DNA of 64,000 bases, from the NCBI RefSeq assembly GCF_030812855.1, contig NZ_JAUSTK010000001.1, positions 372,001-436,000 on the forward strand, written 5' to 3'. The first letter of the stretch is position 1; every line of letters starts with the position of its first letter. Position numbers and translations under genes: made by a program. The notes under the pieces were generated by a model. The model made no database searches. It was given only the letters and a program-made list of their open reading frames with translations, and had not been told where the DNA came from. Of the stretch, positions 28,414-37,447 are shown piece after piece. Source of the DNA: Paenibacillus wynnii (GTDB lineage Bacteria > Bacillota > Bacilli > Paenibacillales > Paenibacillaceae).

Positions 28414-29139
28414 ATGATGAAACGTATGAAAAAATTAGGGGTCAGCAGCTTGGCTATGGTTATAATGAGCTGCGTTTTCCTGACTTCATCGGTTTTCGGA
28501 GCTTGGGAATTTTGGGAGCCGCTTACTTATTTCAATTCAACCAACTGGACCAAAGCTGACGGCTATTCTAACGGTGGCATGTTCAATTGCACCTGGAGAG
28601 CTAACAATGTAACCTTTACCGCTGACGGCAAACTACGACTCGCACTAACCAGCCCATCTTATGATAAATTTGACGGTGGGGAATTACGTTCTGTGAACAA
28701 ATATGGGTACGGCAAATATGAAGTGAGTATGAAGCCGGCTAAGAATACGGGGATTGTCTCCTCTTTCTTCACCTATACCGGCCCGTCTGACGGAACGCCT
28801 TGGGATGAAATCGACATTGAGTTCCTAGGCAAGGACACTACACAGGTTCAATTCAATTATTTCACGAATGGTGTCGGCGGGCATGAGAAGATTATTAATC
28901 TCGGATTTGATGCCTCGCAAGGCTATCACACGTACGCTTTTGACTGGCAGGCTGGTTCTATCAAGTGGTATGTAGACGGTGTGCTTAAGCATACGGCAAC
29001 CAGCAATATCCCTACACATGCCGGTAAAATTATGATGAATATCTGGAACGGCACCGGTGTTGATTCCTGGCTCGGCGCTTACAATGGAGCTAATCCGCTG
29101 TATGCCTACTACGATTGGATGAAATACACCAGCAATTAA
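28414..29139 (+). CDS. Secreted GH16 licheninase (beta-1,3-1,4-glucanase)
   Basis: Extracellular endo-beta-1,3-1,4-glucanase that cuts mixed-linkage glucans such as lichenan and cereal beta-glucan. 241 aa with a signal peptide (about 1-30, ending SSVFGA). The bacterial licheninase active site DEIDIEFLGK is complete (nucleophile Glu132, acid/base Glu136). Flanking family blocks FWEPLTYFN, GGELRS, NYFTNG and HTYAFDWQ are present. The mature protein is the size of Bacillus/Paenibacillus lichenases, with no binding domain. ATG preceded by AAGGAGG at 7 nt. Single-gene unit with a large terminator and a candidate cre site. Confidence 0.95.
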   Translation: MMKRMKKLGVSSLAMVIMSCVFLTSSVFGAWEFWEPLTYFNSTNWTKADGYSNGGMFNCTWRANNVTFTADGKLRLALTSPSYDKFDGGELRSVNKYGYGKYEVSMKPAKNTGIVSSFFTYTGPSDGTPWDEIDIEFLGKDTTQVQFNYFTNGVGGHEKIINLGFDASQGYHTYAFDWQAGSIKWYVDGVLKHTATSNIPTHAGKIMMNIWNGTGVDSWLGAYNGANPLYAYYDWMKYTSN

Positions 29140-29146
29140 AGGATTG

Positions 29147-29225
29147 CCCGTAACACTACAAGAAACCGTATGCAGTGAACAGGCAGTTTCCTGTTCGCAC
29201 TGACATACGGTTTCTTGTATTACGG
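29147..29225. terminator. Long bidirectional terminator
   Basis: Nearly 35-bp inverted repeat (CCCGTAA ... TACAAGAAACCGTATG / CATACGGTTTCTTGTA ... TTACGGG) between the convergent licheninase and solute-binding protein genes. It can serve both strands. Confidence 0.8.
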
Positions 29226-29241
29226 GAGTTCCGTCTATCTA

Positions 29242-30837
29242 TTATTGCTGGGGATTTTGGGAGAGATGCCAGTTGTTCACTTCCTGAGTAATCTGTTCGC
29301 CGCCGTATTGCGACCATTTTTGTACAAAAGAATCAAAGCTCTCTACCGGTATATCTGAGAAGATCATTTTTTGGAAGGTTTTCTGCTCCAGTTTCCGCAA
29401 CAGCTCCCAGTTGGTTCTCATCGTCTTTGTAGGCGGCCCGGTGAACTGCTCCTTTTGAGAGGACTCTTTCTGAGAAAAAAGTACTGGAATAATGTTATTA
29501 GGAATGGCTTTGATCACTTTGGAAGGAATACGTGCTCCATCAAAGGTTAACGTGTAGGACGCTACCCGAATGCCTCCTTGCGGGAGATATTCAGGCTCAA
29601 TGGTTGGGATGCCATTGATCTCAGTCCAGTCATACCCTTTGGCAAGCCCATTCGTAAACTCACCGGTTGACGTAGCATAATAATCAAATAGATAATTCTG
29701 GTAGATGAAGAAAATCTCTGGATGCTTCATCTTCTTATTAATAAGTATTGCGCCGTTGACCGGTTGCGTCCCTCGTCTCTGAACGACCCCTGTTGGTCCT
29801 GCCGGAATGGGAACCGCTTGAACAACAGCCTCTGGAGCGCTGTTCTTTACGTTCGACAATGGCCACCCATCCATCCAATATGGACCAGCGATAATACCGG
29901 CCTTGCCATCCGTGAATAAGGACGCCGCATGCTCTTCATCAAACCATTCACTGTCAGGAGAGATATATCCTTTGGATACCCAATTCTTTAACAAGCCAAG
30001 TGCCTGTTTGGTCCCCGGAGACGTGGATCCGTATTGCAGTTGACCATCCGCCTGCACATTCCATTGCTCGGGAACCGCTCTGAAAGCGCCAAAGATCCAA
30101 CTGCTGTCTCCCATCCAAGTACTGGGGCCGTATCTGAATCCCAGCGACAGACCGTACGTATCTTTTACACCGTTGCCGTCCGGATCTTCATAAGTAAAGG
30201 CATCCATGACGGCTTCAAGCTCAATAAAAGTCTGCGGAACGGGAAGGTTAAGGCGCTTGAGCCAATCCTCACGAATCCACAGAATTGGATCAGCCGAATA
30301 TTCGTAGTCCAGTATTGGAATGGCATACTTTTTATCGTCGCGGATGTAAGAATCCCATACGGAGGGCACTTCGTCCATGGCGCTTTTCCAAACCGGTGAA
30401 GCATATTGGTCGAATAACTCCCCAACTTCTATGAATTGGCCCGAATCTATTAATTCATGGATTAATTCATGATCCCGGGTAGTCACTATATCTGGCATAT
30501 TACCCTTTACCAGTTCCAAACGCAGTTTATTGGCGTAAGCTTCATTAGAATCGGGAATGGTCCATAAATAGCGGATCCGGATGCCAAGACGTTCTTCCGC
30601 CCAGCGTGTATGTACATTATTCTCCAAGTTTTCTCCTTCTTTAAAATTAATATCAGGATTGACGGAACCAACCGTATATAAATCTACTGGCGGTACGAAC
30701 TTCCCCAGTTCTTGATCGTAATGAACAGCATCATCTTTGCCGTCCAAGGTTGAGTTTACCTCGGCACTGCCATTGCTTCCGTTAGAGCATCCAGCGGTGA
30801 TGGAGATTATAAATGTAATCAATAATAGCAACCGCAT
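29242..30837 (-). CDS. Orphan ABC-type solute-binding lipoprotein
   Basis: Secreted lipoprotein of 531 aa. The signal sequence ends in the lipobox ITAGCSNG, so it would be tethered to the outer membrane face. The body resembles the large LplA-type extracellular binding proteins that Paenibacillus pairs with YesM/YesN systems (regions DIVTTRDHELIHEL, PDGNGVKDTYGL and GPYWMDGWP). No permease or ATPase gene is adjacent, so it either uses permeases encoded elsewhere or acts as a sensor partner of the divergent kinase. It shares a 120-bp control region with that kinase, which contains a perfect inverted repeat. ATG preceded by GGGAGG. The ligand is unknown, presumably an oligosaccharide. Confidence 0.82.
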   Translation of the reverse strand: MRLLLLITFIISITAGCSNGSNGSAEVNSTLDGKDDAVHYDQELGKFVPPVDLYTVGSVNPDINFKEGENLENNVHTRWAEERLGIRIRYLWTIPDSNEAYANKLRLELVKGNMPDIVTTRDHELIHELIDSGQFIEVGELFDQYASPVWKSAMDEVPSVWDSYIRDDKKYAIPILDYEYSADPILWIREDWLKRLNLPVPQTFIELEAVMDAFTYEDPDGNGVKDTYGLSLGFRYGPSTWMGDSSWIFGAFRAVPEQWNVQADGQLQYGSTSPGTKQALGLLKNWVSKGYISPDSEWFDEEHAASLFTDGKAGIIAGPYWMDGWPLSNVKNSAPEAVVQAVPIPAGPTGVVQRRGTQPVNGAILINKKMKHPEIFFIYQNYLFDYYATSTGEFTNGLAKGYDWTEINGIPTIEPEYLPQGGIRVASYTLTFDGARIPSKVIKAIPNNIIPVLFSQKESSQKEQFTGPPTKTMRTNWELLRKLEQKTFQKMIFSDIPVESFDSFVQKWSQYGGEQITQEVNNWHLSQNPQQ

Positions 30838-30892
30838 ATTCTGCCTCCCGATTGAGTGCTATCTAGTTTCCATTATATTTATATTTTTCAGT

Positions 30893-30929
30893 AGTATATC
30901 ATAAAAAAATCGTATAAGTATGATATACT
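30893..30929. promoter_or_regulatory. Inverted-repeat operator/promoter candidate
   Basis: Perfect 11-bp inverted repeat AGTATATCATA (30893-30903) and TATGATATACT (30919-30929) separated by 15 bp, centred between the divergent binding-protein and kinase genes. Each arm ends in TATACT reading outward, so each could also supply a -10 hexamer for its own gene. It is a natural target for the AraC-type response regulator encoded downstream. Confidence 0.6.
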
Positions 30930-30957
30930 CTCTAAATTGTATACGCTTTAATAAAGG

Positions 30958-32718
30958 ATGATTCCCTTGCCTATCCGCGTTAATTTATTCATAAAAATGG
31001 TTGCCATACTGTTTTCCATTATATCGATCACTTTATTTTTTTACGGAATTTCCTACCGGAAAGACATACGAGTCATTACGAATCAGATCAAAACTAGCGA
31101 TTTAAATCATTTGGACTTTTTGACAGAGCAAATGGATAACAATATCAATCAGCTGGCAGGAAGCATATATACGCTGCAACACGACCCGACAGTACGCGAC
31201 TATGAGCAAATCCAGAAGCTCGATCACTTGATAGACCCTAGTCAAACGATATTGACCGTACTGGAGAAATTGTCACTCCAAACCGGCTCCAGCACTTGGG
31301 AGAACCGAATCTTGATCTACAATCTTCAGAAAAAAGAGACGCTTTCTTCGGATTCAGCACTTGCTTTCGACACCTCCGTTCTGCAGCGCGTTTTGCCTGA
31401 AGGCTGGGTGTATGTTTCTCCCGGGACTGCAAACGGTCAGAATGGTGAATTCCGTTTACTTCTCTCTGATCCCTCCGACTACCGGGAAATGCCCGAGCTG
31501 GCAAACATGATTCTAGAGGTACGGTTTCCGACGGCTAATATCGAGAAAATGTTCAATAGCTATCAGTCGCAAAATACGGGTAACACCTTTCTCTATCATG
31601 AGAGACTAGGGTTCATTCAGCCCTCAAATTCAGATGAACTGGTTGCCCGGAGTATTGCGGAATCCATTTCAAACGCCTCGGACTTCACAGAATTATCCAC
31701 AGTGGTAAAGCTGAAAAATGACAGTTATCTGGTCAGCGCTGTGCGGTCTTCTACACTCGGATGGTACGTGATTCATTATTCATCGATTGAACAGATCCTT
31801 CAACCGATTCAAAGCAACCGTTACTCTTTCCTGATCGCTTCAGCTGTACTGCTAATCATGAGCCTGCTGTTCTCACTGCTCTTGTTCCGCCAGGTGCAAC
31901 GGCCGGTCAGTCTGTTGCTCCGAGCGTTAAACCGGATGAAGGAAGGCCAGTGGTCGACACGCATTCATATGAAGACCAATAATGAATTCTCACGGTTGAA
32001 TGAGGAGTTCAATGAGATGGCTGCCACGATTCAATCGCTGATTGAACGTGTCTATCTGGAACAGCTTAGTACAAAGGATGCTTATCTCAAACAGCTGCAG
32101 TCCCAGATCAATCCACACTTTTTATACAACTGCCTCTTTTTCATGAAGAGCAAGGCCAGCATTGGTGATACGGAATCCGTAGAGGCCATGGCGCTTAATC
32201 TTGGTGAATATTACCGCTATATCACCAAGATGGATCATTCCCTGACAACAATCGAAGAAGAAATGAAGCTGCTTGAGAACTACTTGGCCATTCAGAATCT
32301 TCGAAAGCAGCGGATTCAATATGAGATTCACATGCCCGCTGAAATAATGGACGAACCTATCCCCCGGCTGCTTATTCAACCGCTTGTTGAGAACAGCATT
32401 ATCCATGGAGTCGAAAAGAAAAATGGACTCGGCCTTATTCGCATCATCGGTGTGCGCAACCCATCGGCATTGATCATTTCCGTTGAAGACAACGGAATCC
32501 GAATGGACGAAGGCAGGATCGCAGAGATGTATACCCAACTAACCGCCTCTCTGCGAGAAGATCGCGGGTGTGGACTGTGGAATGTACAGCAGCGCCTGAA
32601 GCTTCAGTTTGGGGAGCTGTCCAATATTCACTTATCGGCATCTGAACTTGGCGGACTCAAAATAAGTCTTTATATACAACAGAAAGAGGCAGAGCATGCA
32701 GCAAATTTTACTCGTTGA
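30958..32718 (+). CDS. YesM-type sensor histidine kinase
   Basis: Membrane sensor kinase, 586 aa. One N-terminal membrane segment (about 8-28) is followed by an extracellular sensor (about 30-285), a second membrane segment (about 290-312), HAMP (about 313-365) and the His_kinase domain. The phosphorylated histidine is in SQINPHFLYN, typical of the LytS/YesM class. The ATP-binding motifs are RLLIQPLVENSIIHG (N box), SVEDNGIRM and GCGLWNVQQRL. It overlaps the response regulator gene by 23 bp. AAAGG abuts the ATG at 30958; the TTG at 30967 has better spacing and is a credible alternative start. Confidence 0.9.
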   Translation: MIPLPIRVNLFIKMVAILFSIISITLFFYGISYRKDIRVITNQIKTSDLNHLDFLTEQMDNNINQLAGSIYTLQHDPTVRDYEQIQKLDHLIDPSQTILTVLEKLSLQTGSSTWENRILIYNLQKKETLSSDSALAFDTSVLQRVLPEGWVYVSPGTANGQNGEFRLLLSDPSDYREMPELANMILEVRFPTANIEKMFNSYQSQNTGNTFLYHERLGFIQPSNSDELVARSIAESISNASDFTELSTVVKLKNDSYLVSAVRSSTLGWYVIHYSSIEQILQPIQSNRYSFLIASAVLLIMSLLFSLLLFRQVQRPVSLLLRALNRMKEGQWSTRIHMKTNNEFSRLNEEFNEMAATIQSLIERVYLEQLSTKDAYLKQLQSQINPHFLYNCLFFMKSKASIGDTESVEAMALNLGEYYRYITKMDHSLTTIEEEMKLLENYLAIQNLRKQRIQYEIHMPAEIMDEPIPRLLIQPLVENSIIHGVEKKNGLGLIRIIGVRNPSALIISVEDNGIRMDEGRIAEMYTQLTASLREDRGCGLWNVQQRLKLQFGELSNIHLSASELGGLKISLYIQQKEAEHAANFTR

Positions 32719-34309
32719 CGATGAGCCCTATGTGGTGGATGATTTATCGATTTCTATTCCATGGTCGGATCTGCAGTTTGAACAAGTTCACTTAGCTTAC
32801 TCTGGTATGGAAGCTCTGGAAATTCTCCAGCAGCATCCGATTGACATCGTAATCACCGATATCAATATGCCCGAGATGTCAGGGCTTCAATTAATTGAAA
32901 CCATCCGCAGACGCTGGAAGCATGTCAAGATCGTGCTGCTTACAGGATATGCTGAATTTGAATATGCCAAGCTGGCTATTGAACAGCAAGCCAGCGCTTA
33001 CCTGCTTAAGCCGATCAGTAACACACAGCTTGTAGAGGTCATCGAGCAGCTCCAATTGGAGATTAACCGGGAATGGGAAAACTGGTCCTCGTATCACCGT
33101 ACTCTGCAAACTTTTCGAGAGCACCTCCCCCTGCTTCGAGACCGGCTGCTGAATGACTTACTGCAAGGGCGACGAATTTCCCCCTCCCAGCTCGCTGAAC
33201 AAATGGATAAATTCAGCCTTCCGTTCACTTTGGAGGCTCCGGGCGCTATTCTTGTCGCGCGGCTGGAAGATTTCTTTCAGCAACATGATCTGAACAGCAT
33301 GATGTTATTTGAATATGCCATTGTAAATATAGCGAACGAACTGTTCCAGGAGCAATTCTCCATCTGGTCCTGCAAGGATGTACATGATTATCTGGTGTTT
33401 ATACTTCAGCCCAAAGTGCCGCTCTCCGCCGGTGAATCCCATGATGTTCATAAGCAGTTAGTCCAAACCGCCTATCAGTTGCAAAAAAATGTAGGCACAA
33501 TAATTGGAGGCGGTATCTCTGTCGTAACGACGGGCTGGGGAATATTCCCGGACAGTGTTCACGGGCTGTACCAATCCGCAGTCTCCATGATTCGTCAGCA
33601 CATTGGAAATGAAACCGGACTGTTCTTGGACGGCAGTGAATCGACGGTTTTCCCGGAAATACAAACTCTGCAGTCGTTGTACGAACCGCCCACATTATTT
33701 CATTTGTTTGATACGAACCATTGGAAGGGCATAGAAGAGAAGATATTGACCATCATCACCGAGTTAAAAAAACGCAATGAGCATTCTCCCGAGCATATTC
33801 AGGAAGCGAAACATTATCTGGAAAGTGCCTTCTATTATTTTGCTCATAAAAACAACAAGCTGCTGGGTGATATTATCGGTAATCCGCTGCTGGAGGGCAA
33901 GCTGCTCCATACGCCGGACATGCTGCAGGAGTGGGCTTTGGAAGTACTGCATCGGTTAGAGGAACACTTCGACACCGAACGCAAGGATATCCGCTCCGTT
34001 CTAATTCGGAATATCCATGATTATATCGACCGCAATCTGAATTACGTCTCGCTGCAAGCTATAGCTGACCATGTTATGCTGCATCCAGTCTATCTGTCAA
34101 AAATCTACAAGTTGGAGACCGGGAAACGCATAAGTGATCATATCAGCGGTGTCAAAATGGAGAAAGCTTCTTACCTTTTGATGCATACCCCACTTAAGAT
34201 ATATGAGATTTCTTCGGCATTGGGCTACTCTAACGCGCAATATTTCATCAAGCTATTCAAGGAATACAGTCATATGACACCACAGGAATTCAGGGACCGA
34301 TCCAATTAA
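32696..34309 (+). CDS. YesN-type response regulator (receiver plus AraC HTH)
   Basis: 537-aa cytoplasmic DNA-binding regulator, partner of the overlapping kinase. The receiver domain (1-120) shows acidic VDDEP, phospho-acceptor Asp55 (ITDINMPEMSG) and the lysine of YLLKPIS. A long middle region of about 310 aa is typical of the YesN class. The C-terminal AraC double helix-turn-helix (about 435-535) contains SLQAIADHVMLHPVYLSKIY and ISSALGYSNAQYFIKLFKEY. The probable target is the inverted repeat in the divergent control region and thus the solute-binding protein gene (inference). Confidence 0.92.
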   Translation: MQQILLVDDEPYVVDDLSISIPWSDLQFEQVHLAYSGMEALEILQQHPIDIVITDINMPEMSGLQLIETIRRRWKHVKIVLLTGYAEFEYAKLAIEQQASAYLLKPISNTQLVEVIEQLQLEINREWENWSSYHRTLQTFREHLPLLRDRLLNDLLQGRRISPSQLAEQMDKFSLPFTLEAPGAILVARLEDFFQQHDLNSMMLFEYAIVNIANELFQEQFSIWSCKDVHDYLVFILQPKVPLSAGESHDVHKQLVQTAYQLQKNVGTIIGGGISVVTTGWGIFPDSVHGLYQSAVSMIRQHIGNETGLFLDGSESTVFPEIQTLQSLYEPPTLFHLFDTNHWKGIEEKILTIITELKKRNEHSPEHIQEAKHYLESAFYYFAHKNNKLLGDIIGNPLLEGKLLHTPDMLQEWALEVLHRLEEHFDTERKDIRSVLIRNIHDYIDRNLNYVSLQAIADHVMLHPVYLSKIYKLETGKRISDHISGVKMEKASYLLMHTPLKIYEISSALGYSNAQYFIKLFKEYSHMTPQEFRDRSN

Positions 34310-34327
34310 TGGACGGTCCCTGTTTTT
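34291..34327 (+). terminator. Terminator of the kinase/regulator operon
   Basis: Stem CAGGGACCG / CGGTCCCTG followed by TTTTTATT. The 5' arm overlaps the last codons of the response regulator gene. Confidence 0.85.
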
Positions 34328-34354
34328 ATTAGTGATATAGGTTGTATCTCTTAA

Positions 34355-37321
34355 TCAACTAAAAGCAACTCTAATCTCATGTCGTTTGCGATCAGCCATT
34401 TTCGGAATCAAGCGGCTCTCCAGTCCCTGACCGTCCAGACTCACTTGAACCTGGTTATCCAAGGATCGATGGAAACCTTCCGGCTTGCTAATGCTCACAT
34501 GGTACGCAGCTTCATTCAGATTTAATACGAAATTCAGTGAACGCTCGTCTTCTCGCAGAATAGGATCGATTATGATTCCCTCCGGCGTGTGCTCTACCCC
34601 AAGCGCTTCTAACAAAGACAGCGTAAGCCAGGTAGAGGTTCCACTCAGCATCGGACCGATGTTCTCCCCCGTTTCACTGTTGTTATACTGCGTGCAGAAC
34701 CGGGGGTTTCCGCAGAGGCTGAACGGATCTTCCAGAGTCCGGTACGGAACCGTAATGTCCAGGAGCCAATAGCCGAGACGCCCGAGCTTTGCTGCGAGTT
34801 TCGGATCATTCACGGACCTCGCTGCCCTGAACATGGCTGTCGTCGCCATCATGCAAGCATGCTTGAACACCCCGCCGTTCTCCCGATCACCGGGGAAGTA
34901 TTCATCGGAAGCTGTATGGGACGATACCTTGCCCAGTGCAGCAGGCGTGACCAGCTTAAGGCCAAAGGGGGTTTTCAGCCGCTGTTCGATCACATCCAGC
35001 ATGGTTTCGATCTGTTGCTCACTTGCGCAACCGGCCAGAATGCTCCAACTGAACGAATTCAAGAAATATGAGCCATCTATTTCTGGATCGGCGGACAATC
35101 CGTCTCCACCCGCCCCCAAATAAGTAAACGTTCCATTCTCATACCGATTAAACAGCACTCGCGCAAAAAAATCACCTTTCCAAGCATGTTCCTGGAGACG
35201 CATAAACAGCTGGCTGCTGCGCTCGTCCAATTGCTTCGCGTAATCGCGATCTCCCTTGCGTTCCGCCAAATCTATCATTTGATCCATGGCCATTTTGAGC
35301 AGGAACGCGTTCATAACACTTTCGGAATAATTATTTTCCAGCGGGTCACCATACGTCCCGGAATCCTTGATTTGCTCACGGTACCGTTCTTCCTTGACGA
35401 TGCCATTAATACAGGTCTCATCGAGCTTGAGACAGTCATTCCAATCCGCATAATCCAGCAGAGGAAGTCCGTGTTTGCCTACTGAAATTAAGCCGGAATA
35501 GACAAGAATGGACTGCAGAGTCTGATAAACCGGGCGTCTTTCAGACGGCACTGTACCCGCAACCACACATTCTTCGTCCAGAAAACCGATATCCCCAGTT
35601 AAGTTAATATAACGGGAGACGGCTTGAACCAACCATAAAGCATCATCCGACCACTTACCTGGTTCTTTACCGGTCCAGAAGAAATTGTGGTAGGCGAAGC
35701 CGAATTCAAATACCATGCTGGTCCATTCCTTAAGGAGTTGCTTGACCAGTTCTCCTTGACCCATTCCTGTAAAATAATACATGGAGGCATACAAATCCTG
35801 AATTTCCCGAAAGCCGATTTCCCGGTATCCTTTCTGCGTTTGGCAAAATGAACGGGAAACAAACGACTGGTACAGAACCTGAAAGGGCAAGTTCCGATTT
35901 ACATACGTATTAAACGCTTCATTTTGAGTATTCACTTGCAGGTAGTTGCTGTACTTACGCACAAACTCCTGATTTTGTGTCAATGCCCTATCTACCTCTG
36001 ACGGGTCCGAAAATTGTGCCGTTAGCCGCTCTACTTCCTCCGCCAGTGAATGATCCCCCCAGTGAGGGTTCGCTTTGTCTGAAACAAGGCCTGTGAATTG
36101 GTCGGCCATCACCGTCTCACCCGCATTGATTTCCATCTGAGCAGCTACGGCAAAAAAGCCAGGTCCCTTACGATAAAGTGAGTTGCTTAGTTTTAACGCA
36201 CCTTGGGGCCGCTGCAGAGTGCCATTTCCCACAAATTCGTTGTAATTAAGGCAAAACTCCCGTGGAAACTGCGGTTGGCCTCCATTATGGACCATGAGGG
36301 TGTGAAATCTGCGGTCGATTCTCCCTGCTTCAGGGTAATAATCGGGGCTGACCGCCGCCAAAGCTCCGGTCCCATCCTTCAGAATCCCTCCCTGCATAAT
36401 AATATTGCTATATAATACATCCTCGAACAACGCGCCAGGAGCTGCTGAACCGAACATTCCTGTGTATACCAGACGAAGATTTCTTACCGCTGTTCCGCTA
36501 TGGCGTATGGAGATGCGCTGAACCTCAGTCGCCAGTGGCAGGCCATCCATTTGCGGAAGAATGAAAATCGTACGTTGGATTGTAAGACCGCAGGCGGTAA
36601 CGTATGTAATCGTCGTGTAATTCTGTGAATGGCAGCACACAGCGGAAAGGATATTGGGGTCCCCAGGTTCAGCAGAATAAAAGATCTGTCGGCTATCTTC
36701 ATACAGATAAAACTGCCGGTTCGCGGGAAAGCCGTTCTCCTCCTGTCGCATATCCCAACGCGTGGCGAGTACCTGCGTTGCGGCATGTGAACGGAAGCTG
36801 CCTCCACCCAAGCGGTCGACTACGCTCTTGGGTGTTGTCTGCAGAGGATGGGCATAACCGATCCTGTTACCGAGCAGTAGATTAACATGAAAATGCGGTC
36901 CAGGCGACGGAGCCAACAAATCAACTTCGTGTCCCCCCTCGCCATTCAACGAACCTGCCCAGCCTTTCACGGTCAGCAGAATCTGCTGAATTTCCCGGGT
37001 GGCTGCTTCTGGAATCTCAGCCTTCTGCACCCTTGAAGGGCAGACAAACAGTTCGATTTTCTGATCGCTACATCTAATCAAAGCAGAGGTTTCCTCTGTG
37101 GTCAGACCAAGCAGAAATGAAGCAATGGCTGAGTGCTTCATTATCTCCAAAACTGCCGGTGCTTTGTGTGGTAAACCGGAAACCCCGATAACCGATTGCT
37201 GCTCCGCATCAGTATAAATGGCATCCACTATGTCCTCTGGTGAAATCTGAATGGGGAATAGTTCCCGAAGTCGAGCCCCGGGACTCCCTGAATGTTGTCT
37301 TGCTATATGATGTACTAACAT
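34355..37321 (-). CDS. GH94-type beta-glucan/oligosaccharide phosphorylase
   Basis: Large cytoplasmic protein (988 aa) of the cellobiose-phosphorylase superfamily. It has an N-terminal region (1-130) of unclear role, a beta-sandwich domain (about 160-430), an (alpha/alpha)6 barrel and a C-terminal jelly roll. The catalytic-acid segment is recognisable as LLDYADWND (621-629), with supporting motifs KGYREIGFREIQD, YHNFFWTGKEPGKWSDDALWLV, DGSYFLNSFSW and NGGVFKHACMM. It lies 126 bp downstream of a surface beta-1,3-glucanase gene on the same strand, suggesting a laminaribiose or beta-1,3-oligoglucan substrate. Cellobiose-type or GH149/GH161-type activity remains possible, since the length exceeds ordinary GH94 cellobiose phosphorylases. 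ATG preceded by AGAGGAG. Confidence 0.8.
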   Translation of the reverse strand: MLVHHIARQHSGSPGARLRELFPIQISPEDIVDAIYTDAEQQSVIGVSGLPHKAPAVLEIMKHSAIASFLLGLTTEETSALIRCSDQKIELFVCPSRVQKAEIPEAATREIQQILLTVKGWAGSLNGEGGHEVDLLAPSPGPHFHVNLLLGNRIGYAHPLQTTPKSVVDRLGGGSFRSHAATQVLATRWDMRQEENGFPANRQFYLYEDSRQIFYSAEPGDPNILSAVCCHSQNYTTITYVTACGLTIQRTIFILPQMDGLPLATEVQRISIRHSGTAVRNLRLVYTGMFGSAAPGALFEDVLYSNIIMQGGILKDGTGALAAVSPDYYPEAGRIDRRFHTLMVHNGGQPQFPREFCLNYNEFVGNGTLQRPQGALKLSNSLYRKGPGFFAVAAQMEINAGETVMADQFTGLVSDKANPHWGDHSLAEEVERLTAQFSDPSEVDRALTQNQEFVRKYSNYLQVNTQNEAFNTYVNRNLPFQVLYQSFVSRSFCQTQKGYREIGFREIQDLYASMYYFTGMGQGELVKQLLKEWTSMVFEFGFAYHNFFWTGKEPGKWSDDALWLVQAVSRYINLTGDIGFLDEECVVAGTVPSERRPVYQTLQSILVYSGLISVGKHGLPLLDYADWNDCLKLDETCINGIVKEERYREQIKDSGTYGDPLENNYSESVMNAFLLKMAMDQMIDLAERKGDRDYAKQLDERSSQLFMRLQEHAWKGDFFARVLFNRYENGTFTYLGAGGDGLSADPEIDGSYFLNSFSWSILAGCASEQQIETMLDVIEQRLKTPFGLKLVTPAALGKVSSHTASDEYFPGDRENGGVFKHACMMATTAMFRAARSVNDPKLAAKLGRLGYWLLDITVPYRTLEDPFSLCGNPRFCTQYNNSETGENIGPMLSGTSTWLTLSLLEALGVEHTPEGIIIDPILREDERSLNFVLNLNEAAYHVSISKPEGFHRSLDNQVQVSLDGQGLESRLIPKMADRKRHEIRVAFS

Positions 37322-37350
37322 GAATTTCTCCTCTTCTCCCTTACAGATAT

Positions 37351-37393
37351 AGGCAAGCCGGTACCCGAATATCAGGGACTGCCCTGCTTGCCT
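37351..37393 (-). terminator. Intercistronic hairpin between GH16 and phosphorylase genes
   Basis: Inverted repeat AGGCAAGC ... GCTTGCCT with an inner imperfect stem and no T-run. It may modulate readthrough or mRNA stability rather than end transcription. Confidence 0.4.
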
Positions 37394-37447
37394 CCATCTG
37401 ATTGAATCTTGTATTTTTTCTAGATTAGCAATTAGAGCCTTTGGATC

